From JALYUA01 sp038203955 (lineage in GTDB: Bacteria > Acidobacteriota > Thermoanaerobaculia > UBA5066 > Gp7-AA6), in the NCBI GenBank assembly GCA_038203955.1, contig JBBRDK010000136.1, positions 1-7,720 on the forward strand: a DNA stretch of 7,720 bases, in the 5' to 3' direction. The position numbers and the translations under genes are program-made. This document shows, piece by piece, positions 1 through 7,222 of this stretch; the first letter of the stretch is position 1, and each line of letters begins with the position of its first letter. Below the pieces are notes generated by a model. That model was not told the origin of the DNA. It was given only the letters and a program-made list of their open reading frames with translations, and made no database searches.

Positions 1-639
1 CGCCAGATCGAGGTGGACCGCGACCTGCTCGCGCGAGTCCGGAAGCTGGGATGGCTGCCCGACGACGTCGCCGCCGGGGTGGACGCGCGATGGGACGCGC
101 TCCTGCGGGACGGCGCCCGGGACGCCGCCCGGCGCGTGCCGGAGGACGAGCTCGAACGGCTCCGCCGGAAGGTTGGCCGTCTCTCGAAGGAGAAACAACG
201 CGACCTCGTGGCGCGTCTGGACCGGGCGCTCGAGAGGGCCGAAAGGCGTCTGACACCGCTGCCGGAGAAGCCGAGCGACCGCGCCCTGCATCGCTATCGC
301 CTCGCCGTCAAAGAGGCGCGATACGTGACCGAAGACCTCGCCCTGGCGGGCCGCGCCGGGCTCGGGCCCGAAATCGAGCGGAAAAAGAGGGTCCAGGACG
401 TGCTCGGCCGATGGAACGACTTGCGACTCTTTCGCCGGCACCTTCTCGCGACGCGGAGAGACGCCGAGCGCCGCGGCGCGGTCACTTTCGTTCTCGAGCT
501 CGACCGTCTGGCCACGGCGCTCGAGCCCGCCGTCGCCTCGGCGCGCGACGAGGCGCTTCGGGCCGCGGCCCGGTCCGCAGCGCCCCCCGCGAGTTCTCGT
601 CCTCAACGGGCCCCCGGGCCCGCTTCGAACGCCGTCTGA
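1..639 (+). CDS. CHAD-domain protein, 3' part (5' end outside window)
   Basis: The frame is open from the first base, so the 212 residues seen are probably the C-terminal part of a longer gene; the GTG at 13 is only an internal candidate start. The protein is almost wholly helical and very rich in Arg, Lys and Glu. The diagnostic stretch is LHRYRLAVKEARYVTEDLA at about residues 96-114 (counted from base 1), followed by VQDVLGRWNDLRLFRRHL at about 131-148. These match the second half of CHAD domains, in which conserved basic residues on helical bundles bind polyphosphate. CHAD proteins occur alone or fused to a CYTH domain, often near polyphosphate genes. No CYTH part is visible here, though it could lie upstream. 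The tail after about residue 190 is low-complexity Ala/Pro/Arg. The next gene starts 94 bp downstream on the same strand. Family assignment is firm; the cellular role is inferred. Confidence 0.88.
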   Translation, partial: RQIEVDRDLLARVRKLGWLPDDVAAGVDARWDALLRDGARDAARRVPEDELERLRRKVGRLSKEKQRDLVARLDRALERAERRLTPLPEKPSDRALHRYRLAVKEARYVTEDLALAGRAGLGPEIERKKRVQDVLGRWNDLRLFRRHLLATRRDAERRGAVTFVLELDRLATALEPAVASARDEALRAAARSAAPPASSRPQRAPGPASNAV

Positions 640-733
640 ACGGGGCCGCCGCCTGAGCGGGCTCCCGTCCTCATCCTCCGGGGCTCGGGCGCCGGCCCGC
701 GCGCCGCGGCCGGCCGTCCTGCTCGCGGCCCTC

Positions 734-2101
734 GTGGCGGTCACGGCGGCGGCCAAGCTGATTCTCGCGTGGCGGTTCCCGGGTTTTCTGACCGGCGACG
801 ATCTCGAGATCGTCCAGACCGCCGCGAAATACGCCCTCGGGGTCGAGTACCACCCGTGGGAGCTCCGATGCCTCTTCCACCCGATCGCGCTCGTGTGGCC
901 CGCTTTGAAGCTGGCGGCGCTGGCCGGAGCTCGCGACGCCGCGCTCGTGACGTGGGTGTGCGCTCTCCCCAACGTCGCCGTGTCGTCCGCGGGGATCGTG
1001 ATGCTGTATGCCCTCGCGCGCCGGTGGGGATGGCCGGTCCGCCCCTCTCTCGCCGCGGCGTTTCTTTACGCCGTCGCCTGGATGCCTTTCGCGTACGGGG
1101 CGACGCCGTATCCCCGGCCAATGTCGGCGACCGCGTTGATCGCCGCCTTCTGGTTCGCGAGCGCGCCATCGAAATCTGTGGGACCGCAGATTGCGGCCGG
1201 ATGCCTCGCCGCGGCGGCCTTCGCGATCCGCTGGAGCGAGGGCGTGGTCCTGATTCCGCTGCTCGGCTGGACCGCCTGGAGATTCCGGAGCCCGCGGCGG
1301 GTGATCGGGATCGGAGTCGGTTTCATCGCCGGCGCGCTCGTCTGCGTCGGCCTCGTGGATCGGCTGACGTGGGGAACGCCGTTCGCGAGCTTCCGCTCCT
1401 TCGTGCGGATCATGTGGCTGGAGATCCCGGCGGCCCGGCTCGCGATCGAGGAGCCCTTTCCCTGGTACCTGCGGACTCCGCTCCAGTGGGCGGGGCCCAT
1501 CCTCCTGCTCCTGGCCGTGGCCGGCTGGACGAACCGCCGCGGCCGCGGGCCTCTCGGCATCTTCGTCGCCATCGTGCTCGGAATGTCCGTCTTCGCCCAC
1601 AAGGAGTGGAGGTATCTGCAGTGCGCCATCCCCTTCCTCTGCCTGGCCGCGGCGGCGGGATGGGAGCGCCTCTGCGAAGCGGGCCATCGGCGGCTCGCCG
1701 CCGCGGCGCTTGTCCTGTGCCTCCCCTACGCCGTCGACCGCTCCCTCGCGCTCCTGCGGGACAAGACGTCCGGAGAGATCGAGGCGTCGCGGCGGATCCT
1801 CACGATGCGGCCCGCGCCGCGCGTTCTGGCGTTCGAGCAGACGTGGGCCTACGGCGAACGCCTGTATTTCGGCAACGCGGTCGAGATCCGGGAGATCGAG
1901 CTGCACAAGCCGCTCCGGCCGGACGCGATCAGGGAGGCGGCCGCCGGAGCGGACGTCGTGGGTGTGTACTCCCTTCACCTCGATCGCGCCAGCCTTCACG
2001 AGCTCGCCTCGCTCGGATTCCGACCGATCGTGAGCATTCGGAGGGACACGTCGTACGAGTGCATGATCTTCGGGCGGAAAGCGGAAGGCGGCAGGCGGTA
2101 G
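734..2101 (+). CDS. GT22-like polytopic membrane glycosyltransferase
   Basis: This is a 455-residue integral membrane protein with about 9-11 hydrophobic segments and a soluble C-terminal part from about residue 345. Three landmarks recall the GT22/Alg9-PIG-B mannosyltransferase family (GT-C fold, lipid-linked sugar donor). The first is an acidic D22-D23-x-E25 on the first external loop. The second is HPWELRCLFHP at 40-50, which resembles the family's WE...R..P motif. The third is H289-K290-E-W-R-Y, the counterpart of the characteristic HKEERF, followed by a hydrophobic helix. The sugar and acceptor cannot be read from sequence; a polyprenyl-phosphate sugar donor acting on an envelope glycan or lipid is the family expectation. 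The GTG at 734 is the only canonical start near the N-terminus, but the frame is open upstream and the first hydrophobic helix seems to begin before it. No clear Shine-Dalgarno sequence is seen. The gene ends convergently to the DUF309 gene. A generic ArnT/PMT-like GT-C enzyme is the alternative. Confidence 0.85.
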   Translation: MAVTAAAKLILAWRFPGFLTGDDLEIVQTAAKYALGVEYHPWELRCLFHPIALVWPALKLAALAGARDAALVTWVCALPNVAVSSAGIVMLYALARRWGWPVRPSLAAAFLYAVAWMPFAYGATPYPRPMSATALIAAFWFASAPSKSVGPQIAAGCLAAAAFAIRWSEGVVLIPLLGWTAWRFRSPRRVIGIGVGFIAGALVCVGLVDRLTWGTPFASFRSFVRIMWLEIPAARLAIEEPFPWYLRTPLQWAGPILLLLAVAGWTNRRGRGPLGIFVAIVLGMSVFAHKEWRYLQCAIPFLCLAAAAGWERLCEAGHRRLAAAALVLCLPYAVDRSLALLRDKTSGEIEASRRILTMRPAPRVLAFEQTWAYGERLYFGNAVEIREIELHKPLRPDAIREAAAGADVVGVYSLHLDRASLHELASLGFRPIVSIRRDTSYECMIFGRKAEGGRR

Positions 2102-2110
2102 GCGGATGGG

Positions 2111-2205
2111 CTAAGGGCTAAGGGCGAAGGCCGAAAGGCGAAAGGCGAAAGGCGAAACGCCGCTCAGAACCTTTCGTTTCCCGTTTCCCGATTCCGCCTT
2201 TCGCC
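2111..2205. repeat. Heptanucleotide tandem tract with inverted second arm
   Basis: Between the convergent GT22-like and DUF309 genes, seven consecutive heptamers run from 2111 to 2159: CTAAGGG twice, CGAAGGC, CGAAAGG three times, then CGAAACG. From 2170 to 2205 the sequence becomes pyrimidine-rich and, read on the - strand, again resembles degenerate GGCGAAA-type 7-mers. Perfect inverted matches link the arms: GGCGAAAGGCG at 2137-2147 and again at 2144-2154 pairs with CGCCTTTCGCC at 2195-2205, and CGAAAGG at 2146-2152 pairs with CCTTTCG at 2170-2176. The whole could fold into alternative hairpins and may serve as a bidirectional terminator, although it lacks a canonical U-tract. No ORF of interest lies here. 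Confidence 0.8.
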
Positions 2206-2212
2206 GTTCGAC

Positions 2213-2596
2213 CTAAGCCTGTCCCTCAACCTCCAGCCTCGGAAACGTCTCAGCGGATGGCGCCGGTGACGTTCCTTCCGCCCACGCGACGACGGACGGA
2301 CGCAGGCTCCGGAGGGACGCGAGAAACGGCTCGAGCGCGAGCCCGCTCGCCGGGTCGGCCCGGTCCTCGATCTTCTCGATTCCGGCGTCGAGCAGGCGCA
2401 GACAGCCTCCGGGATGCTCGGAGCGACCGGCCTTCAGGAGGGCCGCGGCGATCTGGATCAGACCCTGGAGCATCCGGCGCTTAACGCCCGTCTCGACGAG
2501 CCACGCCTTTTCCCACACTTCATGCGCCTCGAAAAAATTCCGACGGTTGAAGAGCTCGCGCCCGCGAGAGAGCAGAGCCTCGTTGCCCGGTAACAA
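2213..2596 (-). CDS. DUF309 family protein
   Basis: This is a small helical protein of about 127 residues if started at the TTG at 2596. The family signature is clear: ELFNRRNFFEAHEVWEKAW at about residues 14-32, with the F-x-E-A-H-E-x-W-E core, then RRMLQGLIQIAAALLKAGR at about 40-58. These are the two conserved helix stretches of DUF309, whose biochemical function is not established. Length fits the family (roughly 100-170 residues). The start is uncertain. The frame stays open far upstream through the receptor gene, but no ATG or GTG lies near the domain. The TTG at 2596 and another at 2632 are the only nearby candidates, and neither has a Shine-Dalgarno sequence. The TTG at 2596 sits in the U-tract of the terminator ending the receptor transcript. 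The gene is 42 bp downstream of the receptor stop on the same strand and convergent with the GT22-like gene. Confidence 0.85.
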   Translation of the reverse strand: MLPGNEALLSRGRELFNRRNFFEAHEVWEKAWLVETGVKRRMLQGLIQIAAALLKAGRSEHPGGCLRLLDAGIEKIEDRADPASGLALEPFLASLRSLRPSVVAWAEGTSPAPSAETFPRLEVEGQA

Positions 2597-2624
2597 AAGA
2601 AAGGGGCGCCGCGAGGGGCGCCCC
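2594..2624 (-). terminator. Intrinsic terminator of the receptor gene
   Basis: On the - strand, 13 bases after the receptor's TAG stop, an 8-bp perfect all-GC stem forms. The arms on the + strand are GGGGCGCC at 2603-2610 and GGCGCCCC at 2617-2624, with a 6-base loop at 2611-2616. In the transcript direction the stem is followed by TTTCTTTTG, a good U-tract. The T-rich side lies only on the - strand side, so it is oriented for the nucleotidase-receptor transcript. Confidence 0.9.
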
Positions 2625-2637
2625 GAAATCAAGAGAG

Positions 2638-5601
2638 CTAAAAGCTGACTTTCGCCGCGAGTTGAAGGATCCGCGGTCCGAGCGTCGCGGTCGGAGCTCC
2701 GAATCGGGTCAGGGACGCCGGGTTGTTCACCAGGACGAGCTGACCGCCGGTCAGGTTGTAGTAGGTGGTGCGCTGCAACGTGACGTTCTTGTTGTTGAAG
2801 ACGTTGAAGGCCTCCGCGATCAGCTCGACGTCCACGGGTCCGATCCCGACGTGCTTGGAGATCCGGGGATCGACGGAGAAAACCGAAGGAAGGCGGAACG
2901 TGTTGCGCGCAAAGCCCGGTGCGCGGTCGTTCGAGAAGTTCTGGTCGTTGTTGAGGTCTGTGTTGATGGTCGCGGTGTAGGGCTGACCCGTTTGATACGT
3001 GACGATGCCGGAGACGGACCAGCCGGAGGTGAAGAATCGGACGAAACCGTTCGGATTGTCGCGCCCCGTATTGATTGCCCACAGGCCGCTGACCACGAGC
3101 CGGTGCCGCACGTCGTTGTCGCCAGCCGCCCAGTCGCCATTCAGGTTGAACGGGTCCTGCGCGTATTTCGCGTCGTCGGTTCCGGGCACCACCGCCGTCG
3201 CATCCGGCTTGTTGTCGAGAACTTTGCTGTACGTGTAGGCCACGCGAGCGGTCCAGTTGGAGGAATATCTCTTCACGAATTCGAGCGTCGCCCCGTTATA
3301 GCGCGAGCTGGCCGAGCTCTGGAATTCGATGATCCGGGCGAAGTTCGTGAAGGGACGGACTCCGTTGTACCGCGTATAGGTCGCGCTGCCGTCGCCCGCG
3401 ATCGGCGTCGTCACCGTTTCCGGACCCGCCTGGTTCAGGTCGGTCGAGCGGGTGAGGTAGGAACCGCGGACGTAGAGGTATCCGAGTGCCAGTGAAATGT
3501 CGGGTGTCAAGGCGTGCTCGACGCCCGCGCTGGCCTGCGTGATCTTCGGATTCTGATAGTTGGGATCCATCACGAAGATGGTCGGCTTGGGAAGCGTCGC
3601 GCCCGTGGGCAGAGTTGCGAACGTATTCGGGTATGTGGGCGCCTGGGCGCCCGTGAAGGTGATCGTCTGGACATTGATGCCGTTGTTCGAGGTGGCCGTC
3701 CCATAGATGATCGACGGAGTGCGCGCATAGAAGATTCCGTATCCGGCGCGGAACACCGTGCGGTCATCGCCGCGCGGCGTCCAGGCAATCCCGATCCGCG
3801 GCGCGATGTTGTTCTTGTCCTCCGGAATCCGGTTGGTCCGAAGGCCCGCCGCGAGGAGCTGCGCGTCCGGGTTCAGCACGGAAGGCTGGTGCACGTCCTG
3901 GAGGTCGTACCGGACGCCCAGATTGAGCGTAAGGTTCCGGAGAATCCTCCACTCGTCCGAAACGAACGCCGCATACTCACGCAAATTGGGATTCGTGAAT
4001 GGGCCGCTCGTCCCGGGGCCGGCGAACGCCTGAACGTAGCGGGTCGGCGTTCCCTTGTTGAAATTTGCAATGCTCGAAAAAGTGTATGAGCCGAAGAAGT
4101 TGCCGGGAAAGAAGTTCAGGATGTCGTCCTTGTTGTAGTCGAACCCGACCTTCACCGTGTGGCCGCCTGAAAGCAGTGTCACAGTGTCCGCCGCCTGATA
4201 GCGCTTGATCGTGGTTTCCCGCGGCGAAAAACTGTTGCGTCCGATGGTGAGCACGGTTTGCCCGCCCGATTGAACGACGCCTTCCGGGTTCGCGCTGTTC
4301 GCGAGCCCGGGTTCGCTGTCTTTGGCGTACTGGCCTCGCAGCTCATTGAACAGACCGGCCGAAAAAGATGTCGCGAGCGAGCCCGAAATCGTGTCGGTCT
4401 TGACGAGCGAATTGCCCGTGTGCTCGATCGAGTTGGTGAGGCCGCCATTCTCGAAATTTCCCCCGGTAAAGTTCTGACGGTTGTAGCGCAGCGTGACGTG
4501 GTTCGTGCCGCTCGCCTCGTAGTCCGCCTTCAAGAGATACACGTCCTGGTCCTGAATACGCTCCCAGCTTTGCGCCAGGGGCAGTAGCCGGTTGTAGCCG
4601 GCGAGGGTGTCCGCGTCGGTCGGCAGAGATGCGATCGGAGGAAGCGGGTTCACCGTGTTCGGAAGCTTGTTGCGCTGTCCGTCGTAGTTCGCGAAAAAGA
4701 AGAGCTTGTCGCGAAGCACCGGGCCCCCGATGCTCGCGCCGAACTGGTCGAAATGGTAGGGCGCTTTGACGCGCCTGTTGAACTCGTCGATGTAGTTGAT
4801 CGCGTTGATCGACTTGTCGCGGTAGAAGTAAAAGCCGGTGCCGTGGAAGTTGTTCGTGCCCGACTTGGTGACGACGTTGATGACGGCGCCGCCAGCGCGG
4901 CCGTACTCAGCCGAGTAGGCGTTTCGGTTGACCTGAAACTCCTTCACCGCGTCCTGGCTGAACTGATAAGGCGCGCGGCCCGAACCGGTCCGGCCGAGGG
5001 CCTGTCCGAAGAACGTGTTGTTGTTGTCGGCGCCGTCGACCACCAGGCTGTTCAGCGTTCCACGCTGTCCGGCGAAGCTGATGTCTCCGAGACGAACGTC
5101 CCGGACGACGCCCGGAGTCGTCAGCACGAAGTCGATGAAGTTACGGCCGTTCGTGGGGAGGTTTTCGATCATCCTCTGGCCCACGACCGATTCCTGCTGA
5201 GACTGCGTCGCTTCGATCAACGGTGCCTCGCTCGATACCGTGACCGCCGCCCGCACTCCCGCGATCTCCATCTTGAGCGTGACTTTCTCCTGGCCGCCGA
5301 TCGAGACCGTCACGTTGGAGATCCTCGCGGTGGCAAAACCGGACAGTTCCGAGCTCACCGTGTACCTTCCCACCGCGAGGAGGGGAAACGTGAAGCTCCC
5401 GGTCGCTCCCGAGGGGGCCGACTTCGCGGCGCCCGTGTCCACGTTGTTGATCGTCACCGTCGCGCCGGGAAGCCCCGCGCCGGTGCCATCGACCACGTTT
5501 CCGGTAATAGAGCCGGTGGGACTCTGCGCCAGACCCGGAATCGCCGCCGCGGCGAGTGCGACCGCGCCCAGAAAGCGCCTCAGCATCGTGCCTCTCTTCA
5601 T
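2638..5601 (-). CDS. Oar-like TonB-dependent outer-membrane receptor with CarboxypepD_reg domain
   Basis: A 987-residue outer-membrane beta-barrel protein. Residues 1-25 form a signal peptide: basic MKRGTMLRRF, an Ala-rich core, and cleavage probably after PGLA. Residues about 28-112 are a carboxypeptidase-regulatory-like beta-sandwich (SITGNVVDGTGAGLPGATV onward). The plug follows at about 117-255 and includes ENLPTNGRNF (146-155), VVDGADNNNTFFG (187-199), and YSAEYGRAGGAVINVVTKSG (229-248), a classic motif of Oar-like receptors. The remainder is barrel, rich in Asn, Thr, Tyr and aromatic residues, and ends in LAAKVSF with the terminal Phe recognised by the BAM machinery. No TonB box is obvious. 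The start at 5601 is chosen because GAGGAG lies 6 bases upstream and gives the signal peptide; an in-frame ATG at 5637 would add an acidic stretch that spoils it. Family members import large or scarce substrates with TonB energy, or act in adhesion. The ligand is unknown. The nucleotidase gene ends 37 bp upstream. Confidence 0.96.
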   Translation of the reverse strand: MKRGTMLRRFLGAVALAAAAIPGLAQSPTGSITGNVVDGTGAGLPGATVTINNVDTGAAKSAPSGATGSFTFPLLAVGRYTVSSELSGFATARISNVTVSIGGQEKVTLKMEIAGVRAAVTVSSEAPLIEATQSQQESVVGQRMIENLPTNGRNFIDFVLTTPGVVRDVRLGDISFAGQRGTLNSLVVDGADNNNTFFGQALGRTGSGRAPYQFSQDAVKEFQVNRNAYSAEYGRAGGAVINVVTKSGTNNFHGTGFYFYRDKSINAINYIDEFNRRVKAPYHFDQFGASIGGPVLRDKLFFFANYDGQRNKLPNTVNPLPPIASLPTDADTLAGYNRLLPLAQSWERIQDQDVYLLKADYEASGTNHVTLRYNRQNFTGGNFENGGLTNSIEHTGNSLVKTDTISGSLATSFSAGLFNELRGQYAKDSEPGLANSANPEGVVQSGGQTVLTIGRNSFSPRETTIKRYQAADTVTLLSGGHTVKVGFDYNKDDILNFFPGNFFGSYTFSSIANFNKGTPTRYVQAFAGPGTSGPFTNPNLREYAAFVSDEWRILRNLTLNLGVRYDLQDVHQPSVLNPDAQLLAAGLRTNRIPEDKNNIAPRIGIAWTPRGDDRTVFRAGYGIFYARTPSIIYGTATSNNGINVQTITFTGAQAPTYPNTFATLPTGATLPKPTIFVMDPNYQNPKITQASAGVEHALTPDISLALGYLYVRGSYLTRSTDLNQAGPETVTTPIAGDGSATYTRYNGVRPFTNFARIIEFQSSASSRYNGATLEFVKRYSSNWTARVAYTYSKVLDNKPDATAVVPGTDDAKYAQDPFNLNGDWAAGDNDVRHRLVVSGLWAINTGRDNPNGFVRFFTSGWSVSGIVTYQTGQPYTATINTDLNNDQNFSNDRAPGFARNTFRLPSVFSVDPRISKHVGIGPVDVELIAEAFNVFNNKNVTLQRTTYYNLTGGQLVLVNNPASLTRFGAPTATLGPRILQLAAKVSF

Positions 5602-5607
5602 GGAAAG

Positions 5608-5613
5608 CTCCTC
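5608..5613 (-). promoter_or_regulatory. Shine-Dalgarno sequence of the receptor gene
   Basis: GAGGAG on the - strand lies 6 bases before the ATG at 5601. It settles the choice between this start and the in-frame ATG at 5637, and it shows that the receptor can be translated independently within the two-gene transcript. Confidence 0.85.
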
Positions 5614-5638
5614 TTCTTCCTTCCTTCGAACCTTCATC

Positions 5639-7222
5639 TCAATTCGTTTCGCCGAATCGCCCTTCGGGGAGACTCGGCGCAAGAAACCAGTTTTCATCGG
5701 GTCGGGGATCGAGCGTCTTTCTCCGGCGCGCGTCTTCCAGAAGAATATTCCGCAAGGACCCGAACTCGGAAATCCGGGGGCACGCCCGCCACACTTCGAA
5801 TCCCCCGCCGCCCGACGCCCGGTAGGAATTGATGGCCACGGTGAACGTGTCCTCATCCGCGACCTCGCGCCCGTTCCGGCGAAGAAACAGAATCCGCTTC
5901 CCCTCGGGCCGCGTCGGATCGAGCGCGTACTCGGCTCCGCTCATCGTGTCGCAGTTGTAGCCCCAGATCCGCGCGTTTCTCTTCCAGACCGCCTGCCCGT
6001 TCTGTACCTCGATGCCGGAGACGCACCGCGCGGCCGCCTCCAGGGCTTCCCGGACCTGCCGCCCGGTCGCCCGCACGGTCACGAGGGCGTTCTCGTACGG
6101 GTAGAAGGACCACACCTGGCGGACGGTCAGCGGACCCGGCGCCCATGGCGGAAGAGAGCCGGGCAGGAGGGATGCGAAGGAGAGGTCCGCCTTCCCCTTC
6201 TGCCGCTGCACCTCATGGAGCCAGTCGAGAAGACCGTTGTCCGCCGTCCGCGCGTCCCGCACGTTCGCCGGCGATGCGAGGGTCGCAACCGCTTCCCCGA
6301 GCTGTCGCATCGCGGCCGCGTGCTCCGCGTCGACCTTCGCGGCGAGCTCCGGATCGGCGGCGACATCCTTCATCGCGAGGTTGCGGCCCTCGATCGACGC
6401 GATCGCCCACCGGGACCCCTTCTTCGCGACCGAAACGTCGAACCGCGTCAGCGTGTTGCCGAAGCGGCCCGGTTGAGAGATCCAGGTCGACCCGAGCTGG
6501 CGGGGGGCGATGACCGTGTGCGTGTGGCCGGTCAACAGGAGGTCGATGCCGGGCACCGAGGCGGCGATCTCGTACGCCTGGTTCTCGTCGCCCGTCTTGA
6601 GATCCTCCCCGGTCGCAGGCTCCCGCTCGAATCCCTGGTGGGTCAGCACGATCACCACGTCGCACTTCTCCCGCCCCCGGAGGATCGGGACGAAACGGCG
6701 CGCCGCCGTGACCGAGTCGAGAAAACGCAGGCCGGCGATGTTGCCCGGCGGCTCCCAGCCCGGCACGTTCTTCGTGGTGAGGCCGAGAATCCCGATCCGG
6801 ACCCCGGCGAGCGTGTGAACCACGTACGGCTCGAACGCGGCCTTTCCGTCCTCCCGGACGATGTTGGCCGACAGAAAGGGGAACCGGGCCTGGCGGCGGG
6901 ACTCTTCGAGCCGCCCGACTCCGAAATCGAACTCGTGATTTCCCACCGTCATTGCGTCGTATCCGAGCGCGTTCATCGCGCGCACTGTCGGATCGCTCGC
7001 CGAAGGAGACGCCTGGAACGCCACGGCCTGCATGGGGGTTCCCTGGATGGTGTCTCCCGAATCGAGCAGGAGCGTGGGCGTTCCCTCCGCGCGCGCCGCT
7101 TTCACGGCCGTCGCGATCCGCGCCAGGCCCTCTCCGAAATCCCGGTCGACGAGCTCGTCCGTCGCGACCACGTGGCCGTGAAGGTCCGATGTATGGAGAA
7201 TCGTCAGAGTCGCCCCGGACAA
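5639..7222 (-). CDS. 5'-nucleotidase / 2',3'-cyclic phosphodiesterase family metallophosphatase, exported
   Basis: A two-domain dinuclear metallophosphoesterase of the UshA/CpdB type, which hydrolyses nucleoside phosphates outside the cytoplasm. Counting from the TTG at 7222, the N-terminal catalytic domain shows all metal motifs: D13-L-H15-G, the bridging D57 in DSGDTIQGT, N95-H96-E97, H195 in VLTHQGFE, and G-H233-T-H235. The C-terminal substrate-binding domain (about 315-500) has SFYPYENALVTV (372-383), YNCDTMSGAEYALD (422-435) and INSYRASGGGGFEVW (464-478). The last resembles CpdB-like enzymes, so a 2',3'-cyclic nucleotide or broad nucleotidase activity is likely, but the substrate is not fixed by sequence. 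TTG at 7222 is the nearest canonical start, yet it has no ribosome-binding site. The same frame continues upstream to about 7288 with a good signal peptide, so the true start probably lies there on a rare codon. First gene of an apparent operon with the receptor. Confidence 0.95.
   Translation of the reverse strand: MSGATLTILHTSDLHGHVVATDELVDRDFGEGLARIATAVKAARAEGTPTLLLDSGDTIQGTPMQAVAFQASPSASDPTVRAMNALGYDAMTVGNHEFDFGVGRLEESRRQARFPFLSANIVREDGKAAFEPYVVHTLAGVRIGILGLTTKNVPGWEPPGNIAGLRFLDSVTAARRFVPILRGREKCDVVIVLTHQGFEREPATGEDLKTGDENQAYEIAASVPGIDLLLTGHTHTVIAPRQLGSTWISQPGRFGNTLTRFDVSVAKKGSRWAIASIEGRNLAMKDVAADPELAAKVDAEHAAAMRQLGEAVATLASPANVRDARTADNGLLDWLHEVQRQKGKADLSFASLLPGSLPPWAPGPLTVRQVWSFYPYENALVTVRATGRQVREALEAAARCVSGIEVQNGQAVWKRNARIWGYNCDTMSGAEYALDPTRPEGKRILFLRRNGREVADEDTFTVAINSYRASGGGGFEVWRACPRISEFGSLRNILLEDARRRKTLDPRPDENWFLAPSLPEGRFGETN

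Noticed and set aside
671..1999. Long open frame on the - strand (442 codons) opposite the GT22-like gene
   Set aside because: The translation is Arg/Gly/Pro/Asp-rich with no domain-like pattern, as expected for a GC-rich antisense shadow. The + strand frame has clear membrane helices and family motifs.
769..2121. Long + strand frame (450 codons) overlapping the GT22-like gene in another register
   Set aside because: Its product is dominated by Arg, Pro and Gly without hydrophobic segments or motifs; it is a shadow of the true frame.
2111..2205. CRISPR array
   Set aside because: The repeat units are only 7 bases, contiguous and without spacers, and no cas genes are nearby.
2597..3082. Extension of the DUF309 frame upstream to 3082 (289 codons in total)
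   Set aside because: The extra part overlaps the receptor's conserved barrel end in another register and crosses its stop and terminator; only the part from about 2596 looks like the family.
4753..5832. Long + strand frame (359 codons) opposite the receptor N-terminus and nucleotidase C-terminus
   Set aside because: It spans two recognisable - strand genes and the gap between them, with repetitive Val/Asp/Arg composition and no recognisable domain.
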